64,000 nucleotides of DNA. Origin: Propionivibrio sp. (GTDB lineage: Bacteria; Pseudomonadota; Gammaproteobacteria; Burkholderiales; Rhodocyclaceae). Below the pieces are notes generated by a model. That model was not told the DNA's origin, made no database searches, and saw only the letters and a program-made list of their open reading frames with translations. The DNA lies in NCBI GenBank assembly GCA_016705685.1, contig JADJLB010000001.1, positions 682,001-746,000 on the forward strand. The letters are read 5' to 3'. Position 1 is the first letter of the stretch. Every line of letters begins with the position of its first letter. Shown piece by piece: positions 57,132 to 64,000 of this stretch. The translations under genes and the position numbers were made by a program.

Positions 57132-58193
57132 ATGCTGGATCGCACCGTGAATATCATCAGCACACGGCCACTGCTCATTGCCGATACGTTGCAACGGCCC
57201 TTGCGCGATCTGCGCATATCGGTCACCGACCGCTGCAATCTGCGCTGTACCTACTGCATGCCGCGTGAAGTCTTCGGCAAGGATTTTGTGTTCTTGCCAC
57301 GCGCCGAAATTCTCACTTTCGAGGAAATTGAGCGTGTTGCCGCTTTGTTTGTGCAACTGGGAGTGCAGAAGATCCGTCTTACCGGCGGCGAACCCTTGAT
57401 GCGTCACGGCGTTGAACATCTGATCGAGGCGCTGGCCAGGCTGACTTCCGGGGATGGTCGGCCCGTCGAAATTGCGCTGACGACCAACGGACTCATGCTA
57501 TCCAGAAAGGCGCAGGCGTTGAAGGACGCCGGACTGTCGCGCCTGACCGTTAGCCTCGATGGCTTGAGCGAAGAAATATTTCAGCGCATGAGCGATTCGA
57601 CGGCCTCGGTGATGACCGTGCTTGACGGTATTGCAGCGGCGCAGGCGCTTGGGTTCTCACCGATCAAGGTCAATATGGTCATCAAGCGGGAGGTGAATGA
57701 TAAGGAAATCATTCCGATGGTCCGTCATTTCCGCGACAGCGGGGTTGTCCTGCGTTTTATTGAGTACATGGATGTCGGTTCCACCAACGGCTGGCGCATG
57801 GACGATGTGGTCACGGCCCGGGAAATTCTTGAACGGATCAACAGCCATTACCCGCTTCGTCAGTTAGACCCGAATTATCAAGGGGAAGTGGCCAAACGCT
57901 GGTCGTTCGTGGATGGCCGTGGTGAAATCGGTGTGATAGCCTCGGTCACGCAGACCTTTTGTCACGAATGCAGCCGAATCAGGCTGTCAACCGATGGCAA
58001 GCTCTACTCCTGCCTCTTTGCCAGCGATGGCGTGGACTTGCGCGAGCCGATCCGGCGCAACCAGGACGATACGCTGCTGACCCGGTTAATCATCGATCAA
58101 TGGCAGCACCGTGCCGACCGCTACTCGCAGTTGCGTCATGAGGCAACGACGCTTCCCCGACGGAAGATCGAAATGTCCTACATTGGGGGCTGA
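57132..58193 (+). CDS. moaA: GTP 3',8-cyclase
   Basis: 353 residues from ATG 57132; GTG 57147 and TTG 57093 are alternatives. A radical SAM enzyme that with MoaC converts GTP to cyclic pyranopterin phosphate. The first 4Fe-4S motif is CNLRCTYCMP and the second Fe-S cluster cysteines are in FCHECSRIRLSTDGKLYSCLF. TGGEPLMR and a C-terminal YIGG, whose Gly-Gly is needed for activity, are present. First gene of the molybdenum cofactor cluster. Confidence 0.95.
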   Translation: MLDRTVNIISTRPLLIADTLQRPLRDLRISVTDRCNLRCTYCMPREVFGKDFVFLPRAEILTFEEIERVAALFVQLGVQKIRLTGGEPLMRHGVEHLIEALARLTSGDGRPVEIALTTNGLMLSRKAQALKDAGLSRLTVSLDGLSEEIFQRMSDSTASVMTVLDGIAAAQALGFSPIKVNMVIKREVNDKEIIPMVRHFRDSGVVLRFIEYMDVGSTNGWRMDDVVTAREILERINSHYPLRQLDPNYQGEVAKRWSFVDGRGEIGVIASVTQTFCHECSRIRLSTDGKLYSCLFASDGVDLREPIRRNQDDTLLTRLIIDQWQHRADRYSQLRHEATTLPRRKIEMSYIGG

Positions 58194-58199
58194 TTTCAG

Positions 58200-58721
58200 G
58201 TGAGCGAGAACACTAACTTGACGCACTTCTCCGAATCCGGGCGTGCGCGCATGGTCGACGTATCGCAAAAATCAAGCACGCCGCGCGAGGCTGTCGCCAG
58301 CGGAATCCTGCGTATGCAGGCCAGCACGCTGGAGCGCATCCGCGCCGGCAATATCGCCAAGGGGGATGTGCTGACCGTGGCTGACGTGGCAGCGGTCATG
58401 GCGGCCAAGCGCACTGCGGAGCTGATTCCGATGTGCCACTCGTTGGCGCTGGCTGGCGTCGAAGTTGTATTCACCGATGTCCCGATGCCGGACGACCATG
58501 GTTGTGTCGGCATCAAGGTGCATGCCGTGGCCCGATGCGTCGGTCAAACCGGCGTCGAGATGGAAGCCCTGTGCGCCGCCAGCATGGCCTTGCTCGCCAT
58601 TTATGATATGTGCAAGTCGATTGATCGCGGCATGCGTATCGAATTCATTCAACTGGAAGAAAAGCGCGGCGGCAAGAGCGGCCTCTGGCAACGCGATTCA
58701 TTGCCGATGGCTGAGAGCTGA
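58200..58721 (+). CDS. moaC: Cyclic pyranopterin monophosphate synthase
   Basis: 173 residues from GTG 58200. It completes the rearrangement started by MoaA. The N-terminus has RARMVDVSQKSSTPREAVASG, the active-site Lys/His region AAKRTAELIPMCHSLAL and the C-terminal GVEMEALCAASMALLAIYDMCKS motif. The stop overlaps the moaD ATG by one base. Confidence 0.96.
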   Translation: MSENTNLTHFSESGRARMVDVSQKSSTPREAVASGILRMQASTLERIRAGNIAKGDVLTVADVAAVMAAKRTAELIPMCHSLALAGVEVVFTDVPMPDDHGCVGIKVHAVARCVGQTGVEMEALCAASMALLAIYDMCKSIDRGMRIEFIQLEEKRGGKSGLWQRDSLPMAES

Positions 58722-58960
58722 TGGTTACCGTACTGTTCTTCGGACCGGTGGCCGACCGGGTCGGCGTTGGCCGGCTGGACGTCGAATTTCACGCCGGGAT
58801 GTGTTTGCAGGACGTCTTCTCAGGCTTGCAGCCGCAGTATCCCGAGGCCTTCGGGTTGGTGTCTCTCGCCGCCGTGAATGGTGCTCACGCCACGGATATG
58901 TCGCTCACCTTGACGGATAATTGCGAAGTCGTCTTCATGTCAAAGTTTTCGGGGGGGTGA
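58721..58960 (+). CDS. moaD: Molybdopterin synthase small subunit
   Basis: 79 residues. Ubiquitin-like sulfur carrier ending in the essential Gly-Gly (KFSGG), which becomes a thiocarboxylate. The start VTVLFFGPVADRVGV matches MoaD. It overlaps moaC by one base and is separated from moaE by one base. Confidence 0.94.
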   Translation: MVTVLFFGPVADRVGVGRLDVEFHAGMCLQDVFSGLQPQYPEAFGLVSLAAVNGAHATDMSLTLTDNCEVVFMSKFSGG

Positions 58961-58961
58961 G

Positions 58962-59387
58962 ATGCGGGATGCCGTGCGCATTGTGCTGGAGGATTTTTCA
59001 CAGGACGAAGAGATACGCGCCTTGCAGGCCAGCTCAAAACGCATGGGCGGTATCGCCACGTTTCTCGGATGCGCGCGCGACTTTTCGGAAGGCCGCGAAG
59101 TCAGCGAAATCCGTTTCGATTCCTATGACCGCATGGCCCTGCCGGAGATGCAGAAGCTTCGTCAGGAGGCCATTGAACGTTTTGCCCTGATCGATGCACG
59201 CATCGTCCATCGTCTGGGCGTGGTCAAAGCCGGCGATTCGATCGTCTTCATTGCGGCAGGCGCCGAACATCGCGCGCCGGCCCTCGAAGCCTGTCGCTGG
59301 ATTATCGATGCCTTGAAGGAGCGGGTGCCCATTTGGAAAAAAGAAATCACGCCGCAAGGCGAGGCGTGGGTCACGCCGCATCCGTGA
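58962..59387 (+). CDS. moaE: Molybdopterin synthase large subunit
   Basis: 141 residues. It inserts sulfur from MoaD into precursor Z. Conserved segments: GGIATFLGCARDFSEG, the Tyr-containing SYDRMALPEM, HRLGVVKAGDSIVFIAAGAEHR and the catalytic Lys region LKERVPIWKKE. The next gene's GTG overlaps its stop (GTGA). Confidence 0.95.
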   Translation: MRDAVRIVLEDFSQDEEIRALQASSKRMGGIATFLGCARDFSEGREVSEIRFDSYDRMALPEMQKLRQEAIERFALIDARIVHRLGVVKAGDSIVFIAAGAEHRAPALEACRWIIDALKERVPIWKKEITPQGEAWVTPHP

Positions 59388-59890
59388 ATCCTCGGACGCC
59401 GCCGGTCTTTATCTTTGTCGGGCATTCCGGTTCGGGCAAGACCACTTTGGTTGAGAAGCTGTTGGCTGTGCTCAAATCCCGAGGTTTGCGCGTGGCTGCC
59501 ATCAAACACGCCCATCACAAGGTCGAGCTCGACCAGGAAGGCAAGGACAGTTGGCGCTACAAACAGGCGGGCGCCGTGATGAGCATGCTGGTGACATCCA
59601 ACGAACTGCAGCTTGTTGCCGATGCCACGGACCGGCGCGAACCGGCGCAGTTGGCGGAGCGATTTCTCGGCGAGGCCGACATGATTCTGGCCGAAGGTTT
59701 TTCGCTGGCCCCTGGGCGAAAAATTGAAATATTGCGGCGCGAATGCGCCAAACCGCCACGCTGCACCCTAGACGACGGGTTGATTGCCATGATCAGCGAT
59801 ATGGATGAAATCTATCCGCAGCTTCCGCATTTCGCGCTTGACGATATTGCCGGACTGGCCGATTTTCTACTCGGGCAAGCCGTGCCATGA
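59384..59890 (+). CDS. mobB: Molybdopterin-guanine dinucleotide biosynthesis adaptor
   Basis: 168 residues from GTG 59384. P-loop protein: Walker A VGHSGSGKTTLVEKLL, then KHAHHKVELDQEGKDSWR, the characteristic MobB motif, and a C-terminal EGFSLAPGRKIEILR. It assists MobA by binding GTP. It overlaps moaE and mobA by 4 bases each. Confidence 0.94.
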   Translation: MNPRTPPVFIFVGHSGSGKTTLVEKLLAVLKSRGLRVAAIKHAHHKVELDQEGKDSWRYKQAGAVMSMLVTSNELQLVADATDRREPAQLAERFLGEADMILAEGFSLAPGRKIEILRRECAKPPRCTLDDGLIAMISDMDEIYPQLPHFALDDIAGLADFLLGQAVP

Positions 59891-60474
59891 TCGACGACTG
59901 TCTGGCCATTGTCATGGCGGGTGGTGAATCGCAGCGAATGGGTTGCGACAAGGCGACACTGTTGATCGGAGAACAAACTTTGTTGCAACATGCGATCGGC
60001 AACATGCAGAAGGTGTTTTCGCAAGTGACGATCAGCGTTCGTCAGCCGCGCGCGGGAATCAGTTTGCCGCAAGTCTGCGACGCGTATGCCGATGCCGGCC
60101 CCCTGGCCGGCTTGTGTGCCGGGCTGGAACGCGCCGTTCAGACCAACACGCCCTGGGTGTTCGCCGTCGCCACCGATATGCCATTTGTCAAACCGGCACT
60201 TGTCGAATATCTCGCGCAACAGCGCCAGGGGTATCAGGCGGTGGTGCCGGTGGTGCAGGGGCACCCGCAGCCTTTGGCTGCGTTTTACGCGTCAGGTTGC
60301 CTGGATCAGGTTCAGGGCATGCTGAGGGGCAACGGGAAACGCAGTCTGCGTGCGGCGATTGAACGTTTGAATGTCCGGTATATCGACGAATCGGAGCTGA
60401 TGGAAAGCGATGGCGATCTGCATAGCTTTATCGATCTCGATACGCTGCAGGATTTGGCGCGCCATGGAATATAA
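59887..60474 (+). CDS. mobA: Molybdenum cofactor guanylyltransferase
   Basis: 195 residues. It attaches GMP to molybdopterin to make the bis-MGD cofactor. The nucleotide-binding loop is VMAGGESQRMGCDKATL; DAYADAGPLAGLCAGLE, the metal-binding FAVATDMPFVKP and VVPVVQGHPQPLAAFY follow. Start overlaps mobB by 4 bases. Confidence 0.95.
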   Translation: MIDDCLAIVMAGGESQRMGCDKATLLIGEQTLLQHAIGNMQKVFSQVTISVRQPRAGISLPQVCDAYADAGPLAGLCAGLERAVQTNTPWVFAVATDMPFVKPALVEYLAQQRQGYQAVVPVVQGHPQPLAAFYASGCLDQVQGMLRGNGKRSLRAAIERLNVRYIDESELMESDGDLHSFIDLDTLQDLARHGI

Positions 60475-60487
60475 GGAGATTTTATAG

Positions 60488-62284
60488 ATGGGAAGCTTAT
60501 CGGTCAGGGACGCGCAAGACTGCGTCCTCCAACATGCGGTAATTCGTGATTCCGAAGTAGTTAATCTCGAAGCGTCGCTGGGACGGGTGTTGGCCGAAGA
60601 GATTCGTGCCAATCGCGACCAGCCGCCATTTGATGTCTCGGCGATGGACGGTTTCGCGCTGCGCAGCGCCGATCTGGACAAGACGCCGATGGCCTTGAGC
60701 ATCATCGAAGACATCAAGGCGGGCGATACGCCGGCCAAAATAGTACGGCCTGGCCAGTGCTCGCGCATCATGACCGGGGCGCAGGTGCCCGAAGGCGCCG
60801 ATGCCGTGATTCGCGTCGAAGACACCCGGGCGCTGTCGGACGAGAATGTGGAAATCAGATTGGCGGTCAAGCCTGGAAATGACATCCGACTTCTCGGGGA
60901 AAGCATGCGCAATGGCCAGGTCGTTCTGACGGCGGGGACAGAAATCACACCGGGAGTCGTCGGCGTCCTGGCAACGGTCAAATGCGCGCAGATGAAGGTC
61001 TTTCGTCGGCCGCGAGTCGCTATTTTGTCGACCGGGAATGAACTTGAAGGCATCACCGAGCCCTTCGATCCGAACAAGATCCCCAACTCGAACAGTTACG
61101 CGCTGATGGCGCAGGCGCAGGCGCTGGGTATCGAGCCGGTTCTGCTCGGGATTGCGCGCGACGACCCTGAAGAGCTGGCGCAGTTTCTCCGGCGCGGCCT
61201 GTTGTTCGACGTGTTGTTGGTCTCCGGGGGATCGTCGGTCGGCGTACACGATCTTGTCAGGCCGACGTTGGAGGCGCTGGGCGTTGACATGCATTTCTGG
61301 CGAGTGGAAATGCGTCCCGGACACCCCCTGGCTTTCGGGACGACCTCCTCGACCCTGGTCTTTGGACTGCCAGGCAATCCGGTATCCAGCATGGTGTGTT
61401 TCGAACAATTCGTCCTGCCGGCTCTGCGGCGGATGATGGGCCATTCACGCTTGTTCCGACGTACGATGAAAGCGCGCCCAGCCCATCCGGTCAAGATACG
61501 ACCGGGAAGAACCGAATTCATCCGCGTCGTTCTGGAGTGCGATGAGGCCAACCGCAAGCCGGGTGCTTACATCGTGAGTTCGACCGGGACGCAGAGTAGT
61601 GGCGCGTTGTTGTCGATGGCGCTGGCCGACGCGTTGCTGATCGTGCCGTCGACAAGCTCGGGGTTGGCGGCGGGTGAATCGGCGGTGGTGCAACTCCTTG
61701 ACGGCGCGGAATTTCAGTGTGATCCAGGTTTCGAGGGGGGGCGCATGAGCACGGCACGTATTGGCATTCTGACCATTTCCGACCGTGCCAGTCGGGGGGT
61801 TTATGAGGATAAGGGCGGGCCGGCGATTCATGCCTGGCTGTCGCGTGTGCTGCTGAGTCCATGGGAAGCGGTGGCCAGGGTGATTCCCGATGAGCAGCCG
61901 CAAATCGAGGACGCGCTGCGCGAATTGAGCGATATCGAAGCGTGCAGTCTGATTGTCACCACAGGCGGCACCGGCCCGGCGTTGCGCGATGTCACGCCCG
62001 AAGCAACCGAAGCGGTGTGCACGAAAATGATGGCCGGCTTTGGCGAGCTGATGCGTGGCGCGTCGCTGAAATTCGTTCCGACGGCGATTCTTTCACGGCA
62101 GGCGGCCGGTATTCGCGGCAAGAGCCTGATCATCAACCTGCCCGGCAAACCCTCGGCCATTGACGACTGCCTGAATGCAGTGTTTCCGGCGGTACCGTAT
62201 TGCCTTGATCTGATCGAAGGCGCGTGGCTAGAGACGGATCCGCAGCATTGCGTAGCGTTTCGTCCGGGCCAGGCCAAGAAGTGA
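60488..62284 (+). CDS. moeA: MoeA-MogA fused frame: molybdopterin molybdotransferase plus molybdopterin adenylyltransferase
   Basis: 598 residues. Residues 1-419 are MoeA: FDVSAMDGFALRS near residue 50, SRIMTGAQVPEGAD, ILSTGNELEG and the active-site VSGGSSVGVHD. Residues 420-598 are MogA/MoaB type: ILTISDRASRGVYEDKGGP, TTGGTGPALRDVTPEA and INLPGKPSAIDDCL. AGG AG lies upstream of the first ATG. The join contains seven G (61735-61741) before an in-frame ATG at 61745. With six G the first part would end in TGA overlapping that ATG, giving two coupled genes. A natural MoeA-MogA fusion resembles plant Cnx1 in domain order, so both readings are possible. Confidence 0.88.
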   Translation: MGSLSVRDAQDCVLQHAVIRDSEVVNLEASLGRVLAEEIRANRDQPPFDVSAMDGFALRSADLDKTPMALSIIEDIKAGDTPAKIVRPGQCSRIMTGAQVPEGADAVIRVEDTRALSDENVEIRLAVKPGNDIRLLGESMRNGQVVLTAGTEITPGVVGVLATVKCAQMKVFRRPRVAILSTGNELEGITEPFDPNKIPNSNSYALMAQAQALGIEPVLLGIARDDPEELAQFLRRGLLFDVLLVSGGSSVGVHDLVRPTLEALGVDMHFWRVEMRPGHPLAFGTTSSTLVFGLPGNPVSSMVCFEQFVLPALRRMMGHSRLFRRTMKARPAHPVKIRPGRTEFIRVVLECDEANRKPGAYIVSSTGTQSSGALLSMALADALLIVPSTSSGLAAGESAVVQLLDGAEFQCDPGFEGGRMSTARIGILTISDRASRGVYEDKGGPAIHAWLSRVLLSPWEAVARVIPDEQPQIEDALRELSDIEACSLIVTTGGTGPALRDVTPEATEAVCTKMMAGFGELMRGASLKFVPTAILSRQAAGIRGKSLIINLPGKPSAIDDCLNAVFPAVPYCLDLIEGAWLETDPQHCVAFRPGQAKK

Positions 62285-63087
62285 TCCGACTGGTGATGAA
62301 CAAACGGCGCGTGCCGCTTGTTCTGGTCTTCCTCTTCTTGACGTTCTTCTCGCTGACGGTACGCGGAAAAGAAGAAATCACCCCGGAAGAAATCACGCTG
62401 GCTGCAGCAGCTGACCTCAAGTTTGCACTGGACGAAATTGTCTCGTTGTTCAGCAAGGATCACCCCGAAGCCCGGGTCGAAACCGTGTATGGCTCGTCCG
62501 GAAAATTCTATGCGCAAATCCAGCAGGGTGCGCCTTACGATCTTTTCTTTTCCGCCGATGTCGCCTACCCGCTTGCGCTGAGCCGGGCTGGACTGGCCTC
62601 CTCCGAGGTGCATCCTTACGGCATGGGGCGTCTCGCGCTGTGGTCGGCGACTGGCGATGTCACCAAGATGACTCTGGCCGGGCTGGCCGATCCCGCCGTT
62701 GGTAAGATCGCCATGGCCAACCCGCGACACGCTCCGTATGGCCAGCGGGCCGAAGAAGCGCTCAGGGCGGCAGGGGTCTGGGAAAGGGTCGAACCCCGCC
62801 TTGTATTCGGGGAGAACGTCGCCCAGGCCGCCCAGTTCGTGCAAACCGGCAACGCGCAGTACGGCATCATCGCCCTATCACTGGCGCGCAGCCCCGAGCT
62901 CTCGCAACACGGCAGCTATGCGCTCATTCCCGATACATTGCATCAGCCGCTGCAACAGGGTTTCGTCATCACGAGACGGGCGGTCGGCAAACCTTTGGCG
63001 CAGCGTTTCGCCCGCTTCATCCAGGGCAAGGCGGCGCGCGCCATCATGACGCGCTACGGCTTTGCACTACCGGACCAAGCGAAATAG
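62281..63087 (+). CDS. modA: Molybdate ABC transporter substrate-binding protein
   Basis: 268 residues from GTG 62281, overlapping the previous stop (GTGA); ATG 62296 is an alternative. A signal peptide (hydrophobic LVLVFLFLTFFSLTV) directs export. The mature start ITLAAAADLKFALDEIV, VYGSSGKFYAQIQQGAPYDLFFSAD and GIIALSLA match ModA, with Ser and Thr residues likely to bind molybdate or tungstate. First of modA-modB-modC. Confidence 0.93.
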   Translation: MIRLVMNKRRVPLVLVFLFLTFFSLTVRGKEEITPEEITLAAAADLKFALDEIVSLFSKDHPEARVETVYGSSGKFYAQIQQGAPYDLFFSADVAYPLALSRAGLASSEVHPYGMGRLALWSATGDVTKMTLAGLADPAVGKIAMANPRHAPYGQRAEEALRAAGVWERVEPRLVFGENVAQAAQFVQTGNAQYGIIALSLARSPELSQHGSYALIPDTLHQPLQQGFVITRRAVGKPLAQRFARFIQGKAARAIMTRYGFALPDQAK

Positions 63088-63091
63088 CGCG

Positions 63092-63775
63092 ATGGATTCC
63101 TATCTCTCCGCAGGCGATATATCGGCGATCGGGCTGACCATCAAGCTGGCCACACTGGTGACCCTGATTCTGCTCGTCGTCGGCACGCCGCTGGCCTGGT
63201 GGCTGGCGCGCACCCGCTCCTGCCTGAAAGGCGCCGTAGGGGCGATAGTCGCCTTGCCCATTGTGCTCCCGCCGACCGTGCTCGGTTTCTACCTCCTGGT
63301 GGCCATGGGGCCGCGCGGTCCCTTGGGGCAGTTGACGCAATCTCTGGGTCTTGGCGTTCTGCCGTTCAGCTTTCCCGGCCTGGTGTTCGCTTCGGTGTTC
63401 TATTCCTTGCCCTTTGTCGTGCAGCCATTGCAGAACGCCTTCGAAAGCATTCCCGAACGGCTTCTGGAAACCGCTTCGACCCTGCGCGCCGCGCCGTTTG
63501 ACCGTTTCTTCAGCGTGGTGCTTCCGCTGGCCAAACCCGGATATCTGACGGCCATGGTTCTCGGCTTTGCCCATACCGTCGGGGAGTTTGGCGTCGTGTT
63601 GATGATCGGCGGCAACATTCCGGAACAAACGCGAGTCGTGTCGATCCAGATCTACGACCACGTCGAAGCGATGGATTATGCGCATGCCCACGGCTTGTCG
63701 GCGGGCATGGTCGCGTTCTCCTTTGTCGTGTTGCTGGTCTTGTATACCTTGAACCCGACAGGTCGGCGAAAATGA
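63092..63775 (+). CDS. modB: Molybdate ABC transporter permease
   Basis: 227 residues from ATG 63092. About five to six transmembrane helices; the permease signature for ATPase contact lies in ETASTLRAAPFDRFFSVVLPLAKPG near residue 130. LPIVLPPTVLGFYLLV and FGVVLMIGGNIP are typical of ModB. Its stop overlaps the modC ATG (ATGA). Confidence 0.94.
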   Translation: MDSYLSAGDISAIGLTIKLATLVTLILLVVGTPLAWWLARTRSCLKGAVGAIVALPIVLPPTVLGFYLLVAMGPRGPLGQLTQSLGLGVLPFSFPGLVFASVFYSLPFVVQPLQNAFESIPERLLETASTLRAAPFDRFFSVVLPLAKPGYLTAMVLGFAHTVGEFGVVLMIGGNIPEQTRVVSIQIYDHVEAMDYAHAHGLSAGMVAFSFVVLLVLYTLNPTGRRK

Positions 63776-64000
63776 CACCTTCGGGGATCAGTGGCCTGGA
63801 AAAGGCGACGCCAGCTTTGGATGACGGCAAAGCGAGCATCCGTACAAGTTTTCGGCTCGGCTATCCGGATTTTACGTTTGCTGTCGATCTGCAACTTCCG
63901 TCCACTGGAGTCACCGCCTTGTTTGGTCCTTCGGGCTCGGGCAAGACCACCCTGTTGCGCTGTATTGCGGGTCTGGTGAAATCTCCCGATGGCCTGTTGC
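63772..64000 (+). CDS. modC: Molybdate ABC transporter ATP-binding protein, 5' part
   Basis: The gene runs off the right edge; 76 residues are present. Walker A ALFGPSGSGKTTLLRCIAGL lies near residue 53. The first 24 residues before the domain proper are unusual for ModC, which usually starts closer to the first strand; a later start is possible but no ATG is near. Overlaps modB by 4 bases. Confidence 0.87.
   Translation, partial: MTPSGISGLEKATPALDDGKASIRTSFRLGYPDFTFAVDLQLPSTGVTALFGPSGSGKTTLLRCIAGLVKSPDGLL

Noticed and set aside
1-64000. tRNA, rRNA, CRISPR array, insertion sequence or prophage
   Set aside because: I looked through the intergenic gaps and saw no cloverleaf-like, repeat-spacer, transposase or phage features.

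Overview
The window looks like a stretch of chromosome from a Gram-negative betaproteobacterium, most likely a Rhodocyclales member (Dechloromonas/Accumulibacter/Azoarcus-like). I infer this from gene content and order: accB-accC-prmA-zinc-ribbon/DUF3426; thiD-thiE-hemL divergent from a rubredoxin gene; pilG-H-I-J-chpA followed by yqgE-ruvX-pyrR-pyrB-pyrC'; yggS-proC-yggT-yggU divergent from pilT-pilU; and a PPi-dependent phosphofructokinase. Coding density is high. I see no rRNA, tRNA, CRISPR array, insertion sequence or prophage. The genus assignment cannot be proved from this sequence alone.

Layout. 1-8.3 kb: end of a thioredoxin-like gene, heme O synthase (cyoE), muropeptide recycling (mpl), a nucleotidyltransferase-like protein, a TlpA-type thioredoxin, aroQ, then accB-accC-prmA-zinc-ribbon protein. 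8.3-13.5 kb: a PfkB-family kinase, a glycine-zipper lipoprotein, an acyltransferase, apaH, and pfp with a clear terminator. 13.6-22.3 kb: an ECF sigma/RskA-type anti-sigma pair that converges on a 7.3 kb gene encoding a 2445-residue sensor (kinase-like domain, AAA ATPase, helical repeats, GAF, four PAS, GGDEF, EAL). 22.6-33.1 kb: a secreted repeat protein, a second phosphofructokinase, uppP, a small esterase, an RNB ribonuclease, a TonB protein, aroE, mtgA, a CorA transporter with an MgtE-like N-terminus, and a DUF3422 protein. 33.3-36.3 kb: thiD-thiE-hemL on the minus strand and rubredoxin on the plus strand.

36.4-45.7 kb is a Pil-Chp chemosensory operon (pilG, pilH, pilI, pilJ, chpA) that should control type IV pili; the motor ATPases pilT and pilU lie at 52.1-54.3 kb. 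Between them are yqgE, ruvX, pyrR, pyrB, a dihydroorotase-like gene without its zinc ligands, and the minus-strand group yggS-proC-yggT-yggU. 54.3-55.7 kb holds a pssA-like phosphatidylserine synthase gene interrupted by three single-base frameshifts. From 57.1 kb to the end is a nearly complete molybdenum cofactor and molybdate uptake cluster: moaA, moaC, moaD, moaE, mobB, mobA, a moeA-mogA fused frame, modA, modB and the start of modC.

Points most worth a second look: the moeA-mogA fusion, which hangs on one base in a run of seven G; the giant sensor, whose kinase domain has lost two key residues while its GGDEF and EAL catalytic motifs are intact; the broken pssA; the pairing of a PPi-type and an ATP-type phosphofructokinase; and genes with a promoter-like -10 box 6-7 bases before the start codon (possible leaderless mRNAs).
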